This document shows positions 1 to 11,442 of a DNA stretch of 64,000 nt, in pieces (within the stretch, counting starts at the first letter, position 1; each line of letters opens with the position of its first letter). Below the pieces are notes generated by a model. That model was not told the DNA's origin and did no database searches. It worked only from the letters and a program-made list of their open reading frames with translations. The DNA lies in NCBI GenBank assembly GCA_037157565.1, contig JAZHRO010000013.1, forward strand, positions 116,884,001 to 116,948,000, in the 5' to 3' direction. The DNA is from Thalassia testudinum. Lineage: Eukaryota > Streptophyta > Magnoliopsida > Alismatales > Hydrocharitaceae. Both the position numbers and the translations under genes were made by a program.

Positions 1-279
1 GCATTTAAATCTTCAGAATGTTGGATGGTAGGTGTTAATTCCCTAAGTGGAGGGTCAGGATTAGGCTCACTAAGGGTAGAATGGGGTCCCACTAGATATT
101 TAATAGGGGAAGTGATATGAACAATACGTCCTTGACCTGGGTTATCAGGGGTAAGGAAAATACTGTCATTGGGGTCAAGGTCCTCAAGAGGTACCATCTT
201 CCCTTTCTTTTGATTCCAATATAGCTCGGGTAGATAATTACTAGGATTGTTCTCCTCTAGTGGCCATATCTCATTGGGA
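1..279 (-). pseudogene. ORF-X of element A, acidic C-terminal part (continues off the left edge)
   Basis: Read on the minus strand this stretch is open and continues the frame of 4750-4206 across insertion C: the codons ...F-H-S before C join ...P-N-E-I-W after it. It includes the segment LPELYWNQKKGKMVPLED, matched in B (about 10115-10180) by LLELYWSQKKGMMVPLKT. No known domain is recognised. It is acidic and Pro-rich with no catalytic or zinc motif. Function is unknown; it is treated as part of the ORF shared by A, B and H. Confidence 0.7.
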
Positions 280-782
280 GAGTGATGAGATACTCATCAT
301 GATCTCTAATTACCCCTAATTAACTAGTCTTCCTAGTTAATTAGCAAAGATTATGAACATATAAGGGTTAATTATAGAATAAGGGATACATGGTAAAGGG
401 CCTTAAAATAAGATAAAAATGACATTTTATCATTCAAATAACATTATTAATAATTTAGATAATAATTGGACTCGAAATCAAACTAATCATTCTCTTAATT
501 AATAAGATAAGTAACTTAAATATAATGTATACATAAGCATGTAATAACTTAAGTGATTTTACTTAATCTAATAAATTAACCTAAAAAGGTCAAAATTGTA
601 AATTCAAGGTGTAAACATAATATTTACCTTGTTTACTAACATATATAAGAAGTTGAAAAAAATCTAAGTTAAAATAAACCTTCAAAACCTAGGTTTACAT
701 TTTAGTCCTTAATATTCATTACAGTCGGGTCCTTATTTATCACACAGGTCCTTAAGTTCTGTTACAAATAAGTTCCTCTTCG

Positions 783-805
783 TCTTCTTCTTCTTCTTCT
801 TCTTC
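783..805. repeat. (CTT)n microsatellite
   Basis: A run of TTC/CTT triplets at the start of the GC-richer block of element C, about 250 bp upstream of its TATA-like box. Confidence 0.85.
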
Positions 806-1055
806 AGCCGAACGAATGGCTAGCGGCAGAGAGTCACCCCACCACGCGATCACCGCCCTGTCGACATTATTGCTCTTTGCCCAAGCTCTTGCAGCTTGTG
901 CTCACCACCTCCACTTGATCCATCGGTCTGGATTAACCGAAAATCCTATTTTTTAGTGGGAGTTAACCTCACGGTCGACGGAGACGACGACGGAGGTTAA
1001 GCTCTTCGAGCTTCTTCTTTGGCCAGACCCTGCCACTCTCTTCGGTGCAAACTAC

Positions 1056-1063
1056 TATAAATA
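1056..1063 (+). promoter_or_regulatory. TATA-like box of element C
   Basis: TATAAATA followed by CCCCCTC, in the same style as TATA boxes seen in the other LTRs here (TATAAAAGGACCCC). It supports plus-strand orientation of C and its reading as an LTR. Confidence 0.5.
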
Positions 1064-4000
1064 CCCCCTCACACCTCTGATTTCAAGCAAGTTGGCTCCC
1101 TTCCCTCTTCTAACACTGTAGCCGACTTCGATAGGCTATTCTTCCAAAACCTCCAGCAAACCCCCATTTCATCTTCCTACTTCCTCCATCCACATTAAGT
1201 AGCCAAGGAAATTCGCCGTGGTCTTCTGCACCTCTAACAAAGGTGCCAACCCTAGGATTCCTCCGCTCCACCTCAAATACACCTGCCGGAGCTCTTTCGA
1301 CCACCCTCTAATTTCGTCGTCCGCCATGAGACTTCGGCGGAACCCTATTGACCCCTTCGTCCAAGTAACAGTAGACTAGGAGTAGGAGTAGGCTAGCTTA
1401 GTTAGTTAGTTTAGTTAGTTAGGTTAGAGCAATTGTAGAATTTAGCTTCATCTCTTCCAGCTTCGGCGAGTTCCTTGAGCTCGCCAGAGACCTTAATTTT
1501 GTCTTTTAACTCACTGTTCACCTTCTTATATCTTCCATGTTCATTTCTAAATCACTAAATAGTTTAATTAGATCACCTAAATGCCTAATTCATATCTCAC
1601 CTTCACTGACTACTTCATTGTCCATGGTGACAGTAATCGGCTTAATTCCACCTTCATTGGGTTCTTTCATCACCTATCATCACTAATGAACCCTAATCGA
1701 CTTTATATTACCTATTACTATCATCTATAATTAAACACCCAGATTTAATTTAAGTTTCTGAGTTTGCTGTCCATGGTGGCTCAGGAACATTTCATCTATA
1801 AATTAAATATATATTTATGATTAATAATACCTATTGACTTCATTTAACTTCTCAACCGAGTAGTTAAATGAAATCCTAAGCTTAAACCAGTCAAACTTTT
1901 AAGAAACAAGTTTACTGTCAAATCTAATATTTCAATGAACAAACGAGGAATTTAATGTGAAATAGAGTTTCCTTGTAACCTCAGAATCATTTTTGGTTTA
2001 AAAATAGTTAATTTTGTCAATCTGTACATGCATTTTGTATTTTCTGGACTCACCGGAGCTCCGGTGAGTCAAAGTTGAGTTGCAGCCTCTAGAACTTGCT
2101 AGGTGGCTCCAGAATGTTATTACATGGATTACTAATCATTTTTAAGAAATTTGTTTGAGGTTTCATTCACTGGAGCTTAAGATTCAACTTCATCTTCCCC
2201 AACTCCGGTGAGTTGGAGAAGTCTGTTATAAAGGATTTGAGAAACATTTAAGGAGCTCAGAAGCTCCAGTGCAATTCACTGAATCTATTTTAACTTTTAA
2301 AACACTGTAACAAACTCTGAAGAACTCTGCCAAACAAACACCTATTTTAGTTCAAGCGGCGAGCCTGAATTCCTAGGAATTAAGGACAGAACTCAAATCT
2401 GAAGTTCTGAGTGAGTTCCAGATGATGAAGAGACTCTGTCCAAGGCCTTAATTTCTTATGGAGAAGTTCTAAACAGAAAGTCAAATTTTCGAGCTTCTAC
2501 AGTCAAACTTAAATTTGATAATGGTGTTCTGAGCTTAAATCGAGGAATTGAGATGTGGAAGTTGTTTCTGGAATCTTAATTGATGATCTGAAACCAATTT
2601 AAGTAAGCTCAGATGTTGTTTTTAGTGAAAATTATGTTCCTGTTAAGTTGGGTTACTCTCGAACCCAAACCAACAAAAGCACTGTTCTATTGAAATTCAA
2701 ATCTAAAACCTACCCAAATTGATTAGTTAAAACCCTTAGAATTAATCTAAATAGATTAGGAACACTTTAAAGTATCTGTTGCACTTGTTGAAAACTGAAA
2801 ATTAAACTCTGAAGTTTTTAGAGAAGAGAAAAGCTTCTCTGCAGGTTCTGTAGGTCTCAAGAGCCTTAAATCCATCCAAACTGAAGCAGAATTGCTTATA
2901 TAATGTATACAGACCTTCTAACAGATGAAAAAAGTCCATCTGAGGACTTCCCTGAGTAAAAAACATTTCCAGGCTTGTTATTAAACCCGTAGAAACCCCT
3001 GATTTCATCCCTTAAATTGAAGAGCTAAACATAATTAAAACATTAAATTGACCCTAAAATTGTGTAGATTACCCTTAGAGCCTTCCAACGAACTTTAAAT
3101 CATCGAATTTGGAGCTCTAGGTAGGAAGTTATGATCGATTGAATTCGGGTCTGGAAGGGTTAACTTTGTCCCACCTCGGATATCCACGAGCGCGCGCCTG
3201 AGTATAAAACTTTTTTGTTTCTATGGCTATGCAGTCGTCAAGCGCTAGGTGCACCGGTTATCAATTCTGATCTGAGAATGGTTCTGAATGTGTGGGCATT
3301 GGCCTGCGGGTGTGTGCACCCTTGGGGGCGTCTGCGAATGCGAAAGTGCCCTGGGAGGGCGAGTGAGGCCTGGGAGGCCGGGTTGAGTCGATGCGGCTCG
3401 ATATTGTGAATCGAAAAATAAGTAAACCAAAACAAACCTAACTGAAACTAGGCGAGGACCGAGTAGGGTCTGGTCCCACCCTGGTCTCAGGGTGCTGTGT
3501 ATCCTCGAAAGGACCTCGCTGCAAATACAAGAACTTTTGGTTTAAAGAGTAAAAAAAAACCTGATTCAGCTGAAAGGAAAAGAAAAGAGAAGCTGCTGAA
3601 GAAAGGAGTGCGGACGCTGAGTGTTAAGGAGAAAAACTAAGGGAAGAAGAAAAGGCAGGAGAAAACAAAGGAAAAAGAGACAGGAACAAGAGAAGGAAGA
3701 CTTAAGGCAGGAAAAAAATAAGGTAAGAAAGAAAGGAGTTGAGAGGCTGAAGAGATAAATTCATTTTTTCTTGCATTATTACTTTTTGTTCTTAATTATT
3801 AAAGGCATGTTTTAGTTAGATACTTTTTGCCTTAATTTCTTAGAATGAAATAAAATTGAAAAAAAAAAAAACAACTAGCATGTTTAGTTGTTAATAAAGT
3901 ACAATATTTTGAGTAAATAAGTTTACATATGGAATTGTGTATGTTCTTGATAGTTAAATATTTGACAAAATTCATGTTTTGGAAATTAAACTAGTTCTGC

Positions 4001-4205
4001 CTCCTAAACTTAAAGAGATAAAAGAAAATTGGTGAATTTGGAGAAAATTATTATGCCTCCTAGTGAACGACCTGGACTCAACCTATTAAAATTTCTAAAA
4101 TGTTAGGTTAATTCGACCCTATACTACACAACCGACACAACTTCGAGTTAACCTAAGTGATTTCTTCTACTCTTAATTAAGTGAAATTAACTTAATTACT
4201 GAGTT

Positions 4206-4750
4206 GAGTGGAATACGCGCATCAGAGAGTCTAAGTGATAACTACGTAAAACGGGATCCCTATTGTCATTGGTTTCTTCAGAATTATTTTCATGATCACA
4301 GTCGTATAGGTAGGGATCAAAATTACTGGGAAGATCATAGCTAGGTTGTCCGATTTCTTTGTTCAATTGTTGACTATTCCTTAACATCTCTCCCATAGAC
4401 TCCATCATTTCTTTCTGTTGTTTTTGCATTTCTATCATAAAAGAGGAGAGGCTACTACTATCAGATTGGGGAGGATAGTCAATTTTAGTCTCTGGTTGCC
4501 TAGGGGTATCGGTCCAACCTCGATACGGAAAATCATGAAGGGTGTGAGGGTTGGGTGTTTGCATAGTAGTAGGGATTCCACGGTTGGAAAATCTTACTCC
4601 TAGGCTCTACTCAAAAGTGGGAGTTATTAGGCTAGTACTCCCAGGAAAGGAATGTGAATGATCCCATGAATTGTCAATGTACCCATTAAAGGATGGATAC
4701 GCTCGGGGCATGGGATCCTGGATAAAATGATAGGAGTAAGGATAGTCCAT
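4206..4750 (-). pseudogene. ORF-X of element A, Tyr/Pro-rich N-terminus and coiled coil
   Basis: The minus-strand frame from the ATG at 4750 begins with a Tyr/Pro/Ser-rich segment (MDYPYSYHFIQDPMPRAYPS). It has one stop about 47 codons in, then runs open from 4564 to the C insertion. The second part contains a Gln/Met/Glu-rich segment (FMIEMQKQQKEMMESMGEML) that looks like a short coiled coil, followed by an acidic stretch (PSNFDPYLYDCDHENNSEE). The same order occurs in B at 9440-9996 (GWTETP, then MEIHKLQGEMIELLGE). PSNFDP also occurs in the tail of D's protease ORF. No capsid fold, zinc knuckle or enzyme motif is seen. It may derive from the linker region of Gag downstream of capsid. Confidence 0.65.
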
Positions 4751-5948
4751 TTCTTTTAATTAAACAAGTTAAACTCTCTTAGGATTTAAAAGAAATCAGA
4801 AACTCCCTAGAGAGTTCTACCACTGTCAAAACAAATGCAAATACATTGGAATCTATTTTTAGTAGATTCTAGGTCTTAGGTGTTCAGTTGGTGGCCAAAC
4901 AAGTTTTGTAGAAATTATGCTTCCTAGGCTGACCTTCGTTGGTGCCTACAACCTACTCGCAAGGGATGGAATTCTCGAATCGAGCCCACGCACGAGGAAC
5001 CGAAGTAACTTGGTGGATAGGCTTGTTGATTTCTGACTAATTTCCCTTGTGGTGCAAAGAGGAGAGGTAGAAATTTATCTAGTGACCTTATGTGTGAGGT
5101 GCACAGTGTCTTAGGTGTGAAATCATACGTTCGTGTTTTGAGTTTTGAAATCTCGCAAATAAGATCCTTTTGCATGCAATTTTAAGTCACAGATTTTAGG
5201 GTCCAACCTCTTAGCAGTCCTATTTTTTAAAGTGACCACTGAATTAATTCGATTCAAGCACTTTAGTGGTCTTAGATTTAGGTTCAATGCAGATGCTTGA
5301 CAGGTAATTGATGCTCAAGAAAAAGACATACCATACTCCATCTTTCTTCAATGTAGGATGCTTTTAATGCAAAAAGAAAAGCTAGATGCTGCTCATTCAA
5401 ACCTAGATGGTCACCCTATAGATATGCAGCTTCTAGCAGGCACTTCGATTTTTTTTTTTTTAAATAATAAGAAGCAAACAAACGTAATCTAACTAACTAA
5501 CCAACATGCAGTTCAAACAATTCGAATAATCCTATAATCTAAATAAAATGGGAACACGCTCCCAAAAATATGCTATCGCATACAAGAGTGATAAGAAATA
5601 AAGAAACACTGGGAACATGTTCCCAAAAATGCCCGACAAGGGTCCAAAAGACAGAAATTAAGTTCTAATGTCTATCTAAACTAAATCTAAATTAAGATCT
5701 AATGACTAAATTAGACAAAGGCTCCTCCATACACCTACGTGCGTGGGATCAAGGCCCACAACAACCTGTTGCTGGCCTCCAGGTGGCGTCAAGGTCCACC
5801 AACAATATCGCCTTTGTTGTGCATGCTCACCGCATTCGTTGCGTGTTTTTACACAGATAAAGATCCACAGTTAGTAATTCAGAAAAGCTTTCAAAATATC
5901 ATAAAAATAACATAAAATTCCTGAAAAAAAATTAATAAGCATGCTTCC
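4751..5948 (-). other. Element A 5' leader
   Basis: A 1.2-kb untranslated leader between the PBS and ORF-X. It contains short tracts also present in the I leader, such as 'gggaacacgctcccaaaaa', which occurs as gggaacacgctcccgaaaaa near 43050. No conserved ORF. Confidence 0.6.
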
Positions 5949-5966
5949 TTCCCAGCAACGGCGCCA
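5949..5966 (-). other. tRNA-Asp primer-binding site of A
   Basis: The minus strand reads TGGCGCCGTTGCTGGGAA, two bases after the end of the LTR. The first 12 bases match the complement of plant tRNA-Asp exactly. It sets the element's orientation and marks the inner LTR border. Confidence 0.9.
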
Positions 5967-5968
5967 TT

Positions 5969-7651
5969 TGAAAGAGCGATCTTCGTTTTCGATGAAAACC
6001 TTAGCATGAAATGATGTGTCGTTGTATGTGATCACGTGATAGAAAATTGCTTGTCAAAATATTTTAATTCTCAGAATCTAACCACGAAAATAGTTAGGTT
6101 GTCTCCATAGGGAGGAATTAGCCTATTGAATGTCTTATTTGTTCAGGAATATCATCAAATGTACATACTAATTATTGCAACTCACTTTATCACATAAACC
6201 CCTAATCTAAATAAGTAATCAAGAATGTAGGTGTTTATATGCAAAATTACCATAATATAATATTCTAAATAATGACCATGGTAATAGTAAACAATGTTAA
6301 TATTAATCTCCTACCTAATGACACCAATTTACTACAACCAATATCTCATGTTGTATGTCATTCATAAGAAGAAATCAATCACATGTAATTCAAATTTAAG
6401 CAAGGGATGTCCATGCAATTTCAGCCAAATATTATATAAGATAAATAAATGAATAGTACTTCCAGCAATGGCATGATTCGTAAATATTAATGCAATAAAA
6501 AACAGAGCATTCCTTCTCTCTCCTTCGTGTGTGCGAGAGGAGGCTTTCGTCGGAGGAGTTGCTATCGGGGAAGGTCGGTTAGATCGAGGCTGTTGCATTG
6601 ACGTGGGAAGCACGATCAAAGGTGGCCAACTGCACCCGGTCAGTGATGGAGGTCGCTAGCGACGATGATGCTGAGAGATGTGTGAGGAGGGCGTGGAAGC
6701 CAGCTGGTGGTCGTGTGGAGGCGGTGGACATGAGACGTGAAGAACGGTGATGTTGGATGGGAGATCAATGTTTGAAGTGGCTTCTTGAGTCGAGGGGCAG
6801 ACTTGCGTCTTTGGGTTCTTCGTGAGGGGGACTGCAGGTGGTGGAAGGAAGAAGAAGAAGAAGTAGAAGAAGTTGCACGCACGTGGGCTGGAGCGCAACT
6901 TCGACTGCGCATGCACACGACTGGAGCATGGGCTTCACTTGCGCTGGATCGCATGGAGTGGCGCAGGCATGTGGCTACAGGTGCGTGAGGGCGCATGTGC
7001 GGTGAGAGCAATGAGAGGCTGGCAATGCGTGGTGTGGCCTTACGCTGTGAGGGGGTAGTCCACGTGATTTGGCTGCGGTGGGTTGGCATGGTGAAGGCAG
7101 CGACGAGCAGCCGCCACCACGCTCGTTACTGCCTAGGAGGATGAAGAGGTGGCCGGAGTGGAAGTTTGCAAAGATTCACAGTGTGCGCTTATGGGTTCAC
7201 GATGTAAGCTTCTGTCACAGTGGTGGAGATGGAGGATATCCCTGCAGGGGGGATGGAAGATGATCATCTCCAGCGGGGGCTTACACCTAAATGCCTCTCC
7301 CATTTGTTTCTCTCGCCGTGAATCTCGACCAGCGACTAGGTCGGCGAGTTAATCTCAACTGTTGGGGGTGTTGTGTTGAAGTCTCGCGGCGAGGGTGCAG
7401 TCTGTTGCATGGGAAAAAAAAAAGAAAATGGGTTATTTACATAGTTATTCCAAAATGATGCATGTAATGCATACATGTCACCATAATTTATATTGCCTTC
7501 TGTTACTTGTGAATGTGATGTATAAAACAAGCATGCCATCATATTTATAAACTAATCTATTTATAAATCTAAGTATGCTATGTACAAGTAGAAATCCTTC
7601 TAATATCTAGGTATTTATGCGTTTGATTAGCCCATAAATGCGGTCTCAACA
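5969..7651 (-). repeat. 5' LTR of element A (1,683 bp)
   Basis: On the minus strand it runs from TGTTGAGACC to GCTCTTTCA, directly next to the PBS. It contains the 'agagcat.../...atgctct' block found in the other LTRs of the A/B/I group, and the family motif GGGCTAATCA near its start. Open frames of 60-150 codons in the GC-rich middle (6640-7260) are low-complexity and overlap on both strands, so they are not called genes. Confidence 0.85.
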
Positions 7652-8132
7652 GTCACCACCCACACGTAGCCCTCGTCGTGGCTAATCACCTCCAAGCTCC
7701 GCACACTCGACTGCGACCTCCTCATCGTGCATGCACAAAGGGAGCAAATGCTCTGTTTCTTATTGTATTAATATTTACATTCACATGCCGTTGCTACTCT
7801 TTTTATTTTGAATTTATTAATTAAATATTATGGCTAATTTATGCAAATGACCTCCCTCTTTCTCATAAATAACATTTCAGCATGATATCTTGATGTTTTC
7901 TTAATCTGAAGGTGGATTTGGCTCAATTTCTCGACAAAATTAATCGTGAACATCTGTTTTTAACTTATGCAAGTTTAAATAGGTCATTGCCTCCCTGTGG
8001 ACATGACCCACTCTCCTATGTGTGGTTTGATTTTAATTCTAAATGGTATGATTAGTCGATTTTCCACCACATAAAAATACAACAATAAATCTTCTTAATC
8101 ATCATTTTCGAAAGGGAAAAATTAACTTGTCA
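7652..8132 (+). repeat. 3' remnant of B's 5' LTR
   Basis: The last ~480 bp of the LTR. It is collinear with 16305-16789 (shared blocks CCCTCGTC.TGGC, AAAGGGAGCAAATGCTCTG, and the ending AACTTGTCA). The upstream part is displaced by insertion A and should lie left of the window. Confidence 0.88.
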
Positions 8133-8134
8133 AA

Positions 8135-8152
8135 TGGCACCGTTGCTGAGGA
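8135..8152 (+). other. tRNA-Asp primer-binding site of B
   Basis: TGGCACCGTTGCTGAGGA starts two bases after the LTR end. It matches the complement of tRNA-Asp with three differences, two of transition type. Confidence 0.88.
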
Positions 8153-9439
8153 GGCAACAAGCCTGTTAAACTTGCATTCCTTTATTTATTGGTTCACACA
8201 TTATTTTTGAGGCATATTTAACTTCGATCTTTCTGGTGCGAGGTACTCATATCTGCTTGACAAGTTGTTGCACCAGCCTCAGCAACATCGAGGTGGACCT
8301 TGTTTCCACTTCTCGGAGGACACTAGGAGCTCCATTTCTGAAGGTAGGAGCTCAACGCACTGTGGTGGGCCTTGTCTCCACCACCGAAGGAGGACATCTG
8401 GAGTGATCATCTTCATCTCCGTCGATTTATTCTTTCAGTAGATAGAATTTAGGTTTTAGAACTTAATTTTCATTGCACATTTGGTTTGAGACACTTGTTC
8501 AGGGGTACATTTTAGGGGTTTGTTCACTGACTTTCTTATATGCCCGTGTTGAGTAACTTTTCAGAAGTCTGTTCCCATTTATTTAGACTTATATTTTTAT
8601 CTTCTTTCATGGATTGATTTTTCATTATTTGTGCATAGGTAGGTAAAAATAAAAAAGTAAAAAAACACGAGCAGCCCATAGTTGAATCATTTAGGATTGA
8701 ATGAGCAGCATCTAGGTCTAATTTGCTGTCTTCCAATTGCATGAAGAATGCTGGCATCAGGTATGCACTTCTAACTTTACATTTCTACTTGTCATGCAAA
8801 TGCATTTGGATTAATTTCAAGACCTCCTAATCTGTATTGAATAGATCTAACAAGTGATCACATTTAATTTTTTTGAAAAAAAAGGGACTAATTAAAGGAG
8901 GGACATTTAAAAACCAAGGATTTGATTTTCAAACTTGGCGTGCGATTCAAAATTCAAAATCTTTTGCGGTGTATGCACACTTATATCTCTTGCACCACGA
9001 CACGTTTTTAGGCACTCTTTAGGTTTGGAACCTACAGGACTAGAGCCTCCTATTACTAGGGTCTAAAGTGACCCGAACTTTAGTTCAGAGGTGAAGTTGC
9101 CTCCAAACCTTGTGGATTGAGGGTTGTTAAGAAGCACTGCGAAAGCAATGCTTCAAAGGAAGGGTTTGACCCTTGCATCCCTCTTTGCCGTGTTTGGTGG
9201 TGACTAAACTTTTTGGGCTTTAGGGAGGATCACCTAAGTCCCAGTTAGGTCTTCTTAGGTGTATCGTAGGTCGAAAAGTAGGCACGTAACTATTTTGATA
9301 ACTTGATTTGTCACCTACAAGTGGACTTAAAATCTCAAAAGCCTAACTGATTGAAGACATAAAAGTCCTCTGATTTGTGTTTGCTTGGGGAATCTGATTG
9401 TGGTGTGAGTTAGAATGGACCACGTTGACTTTCATCCTT
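8153..9439 (+). other. Element B 5' leader
   Basis: Untranslated leader homologous to that of element I (reverse, 42182-43464). Shared tracts include 'gcgattcaaaattcaaaat' and 'gtgatcacatttaatttttt'. No ORF stands out. Confidence 0.75.
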
Positions 9440-11035
9440 TCACATCTTGTCCTCACCCTTACCCCAACTCTGCAATCTTCGATCCCATACGCTAAGATGG
9501 TCCATCCTTTATTGAACATAATGACAGTCATTGGGATTCGTTTTACTTCTATTGTAGGAGCATTAGCCTGGTTAAGCCCCAAATCAGTGAGTAGAACTTA
9601 GGAGCTAGATTTGCCTTGCCCAATATCCCACACACCATAGAAATACCCAACCCACCCTCCCTGAATGATTATAATGGTTGGACAGAAACTCCAAGGTGCT
9701 TTAAGCTTGAGCTTGACTTCTCTCCTGATAGTAATGATGATTTCTCCACCTTGAAGATGGAAATACATAAATTGCAAGGCGAAATGATTGAATTATTAGG
9801 AGAATCTTCAAGAGCAGGCCAACAAGAAAAAGATAAAATTAGCCACCCAACTTACCCCATTGAGGATGAAATGCACCCCTCTACGTTAGATGCATCTCCC
9901 GTGGGAGAGCCACATCCTAAGTTGGAGGGAAATTTTGGGGATTATGTAGAGAGAATAGCTACTTTTCGAGGATTGATTTTGAAACCTCCTCTCTAGATGA
10001 CACTTCCTTGATAGGTCCACGCCTTAAGTGGGAGGAGGATATGTATGAAAGTAGCTATACATGGGATGAAGAAAGGTGGCAACCCGAGGAAGAAAATGAT
10101 CAACTTGAGTATCTACTTGAATTATATTGGAGTCAAAAGAAGGGAATGATGGTACCATTGAAAACCTTGACCCCGATGATAGTATTTTCATGACATTTGA
10201 TGAAGTGGGTTGAAGTCAAGTTGTTAATTCCACCCTCCCTTCTGATCAAGAGATGGAACTCAAGCCCACCCTTAGGAAACCTAACCCTGAAGAAATTCAC
10301 CTATCCGAGGAGTCTGATGTTACCAGTGTAAACCATGTACCCCAGATAGAGTGCCCTAGGGGATCTGCTGAGATTTTAGATGATTCTAGACCTCTGGTAC
10401 ATGATGAATCATATGTTGAGGAGAAGGATGAATTATATGAGGAACCTACATTCTAGATTTGGAGTGACACTAAGGGTGATTATGTCTTATTTGAAGAATT
10501 AGCCCCCGAGGATGTCACAAAGTTGACCAAATTAGGTTTCTTGAGCACACCTATTGATGATATCTCTCCTCATCACAAAATAATGGAAAACATGGAAGCA
10601 AATTCTGAGATTTATGTGGATTCACATATAGACTCCAGGGATGATTTGAGTAAAGAATAAGAACCCGGTGATGACATTGATAGGATAATCCCTAGATTTG
10701 TTGCTTCCAACTTGCCTTCATTTGATTCGAAGTCATCCTCTGATTCACCTATGTCTGAAGGCAAAATGTTCACTCCATACGTTGAAATGATCATTGATGA
10801 AGTACAAGCAGATACTTCTGATAGTGCAAGGAATGCTAGGGATGCAATTGAGGAATTGGAAAGATTGTTAGGGATGAACACCGAGCCAACTAAATCCAAC
10901 ATAGATCTTATGACCATCCCGCAACCTCGAAACTTGGATACCCTAGATGATCTTTGGCTTAAAGACATGCTCACTACTATTTTGACCAGTGGGCTTAACA
11001 GACCAATATCTCTTGTAATGGAGTATCGGGTATAG
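9440..11035 (+). pseudogene. ORF-X of element B (decayed, several frames)
   Basis: A degraded protein region of roughly 500 codons. The first part (9440-9615) aligns by eye with A's N-terminus (shared spacing of S-W-D and S-L..P). The next open stretch, 9616-9996, carries GWTETP and the coiled-coil-like MEIHKLQGEMIELLGE. Then 10008-10193 holds LLELYWSQKKGMM. From 10253 to 11035 the frame stays the same with two stops; it is strongly acidic (Asp/Glu/Ser-rich) and ends with SARNARDAIEELERLLGM. At least two frameshifts are present. No capsid, zinc knuckle, DLGAS, FMDD or DD35E motif exists. Function is unknown; it is the likely replacement of gag-pol in this family. Confidence 0.7.
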
Positions 11036-11407
11036 ATTAGTGATTTCTTTGGTCAGTCCATTACCCTGGGGTTTATCTCTGCACCATTCCTTCCATATTT
11101 CTTCTGGAGAATCCTTGTCATCCTCCCCTTACCCCTTTATAGGTTGTTATGGTAGTTTATCCTTTAGAACCTTCTTTGGTGACCTGGGATGATTTCATTC
11201 CCATCCTGGTTGGGGAAGCATTTTCTATCGGGATTCATCATTAGCTCGCCAACATTCTAGGTTACCTGTTTTCTAGGCTAACATTACTTTGCTCATTGTT
11301 AGGGCCTATTTCTTTAGTTTTGGAACCTGACTTGCAGGTTCTTTGGTTACTCGACTGCCAACAAAATAATGGTAGCCCAACTCTGACCCAGGTAATACTC
11401 CTCTATT

Positions 11408-11442
11408 CAATGAGGACATTGCAGATTTTAGGCATGGGGGGG
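11408..11442 (+). promoter_or_regulatory. Pol-end module with internal purine tract (B)
   Basis: CAATGAGGACATTGCA followed eight bases later by GGCATGGGGGGG. In element I the same bases code the last residues of pol (SNEDIV-stop) and are followed by GGAATGGGGGAG. B has no pol, yet the module persists, which suggests a role at DNA or RNA level, perhaps an extra polypurine tract. Confidence 0.6.

Larger units (their letters stand above)
285..4205 (+). mobile_element. Element C: 3.9-kb insertion in A, probable giant solo LTR
   Basis: The insertion is bounded by a 5-bp direct repeat gagtg (280-284 and 4206-4210). Removing C plus one repeat restores A's reading frame exactly, which is the main evidence for the borders. 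There is no significant ORF. It has one TATA-like box on the plus strand (1056-1063), a (CTT)n run, a GC-richer block at about 800-1340, and purine-rich AT-rich sequence at 3540-3770. No internal direct repeat was seen that would mark two LTRs, so a solo LTR of a family with very long LTRs is the best guess. The ends (ATGAGATACT... and ...TTACTGAGTT) are not canonical TG...CA, so the class is uncertain. Confidence 0.6.
1..7651 (-). mobile_element. Element A: non-autonomous Athila-like LTR retrotransposon, left part outside window
   Basis: A minus-strand element. Its 5' LTR is the right end (5969-7651), followed leftwards by a tRNA-Asp PBS, a leader and ORF-X; its 3' LTR lies left of the window. 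The right border is set by B: after 7651 the sequence GTCACC...CCCAC continues as B's LTR and matches the intact B 3' LTR near 16305. A therefore inserted into B's 5' LTR, with probable TSD gtcac (7652-7656; left copy not visible). A is itself cut by C (285-4205). Reverse-complemented bases 1-279 align with B around 10110-10290, which shows A and B are one family. No capsid, RT or integrase is visible. The missing left part could still contain something, but B's layout predicts only a 3' UTR and LTR. Confidence 0.85.

Noticed and set aside
4924..5175. 83-codon minus-strand frame in A's leader
   Set aside because: No counterpart in the homologous leaders of B and I, no motif; chance frame.
6640..7089. 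149-codon minus-strand frame in A's LTR
   Set aside because: Lies inside the LTR, low complexity, overlaps open frames on the plus strand, not kept in the homologous LTRs of B and I.
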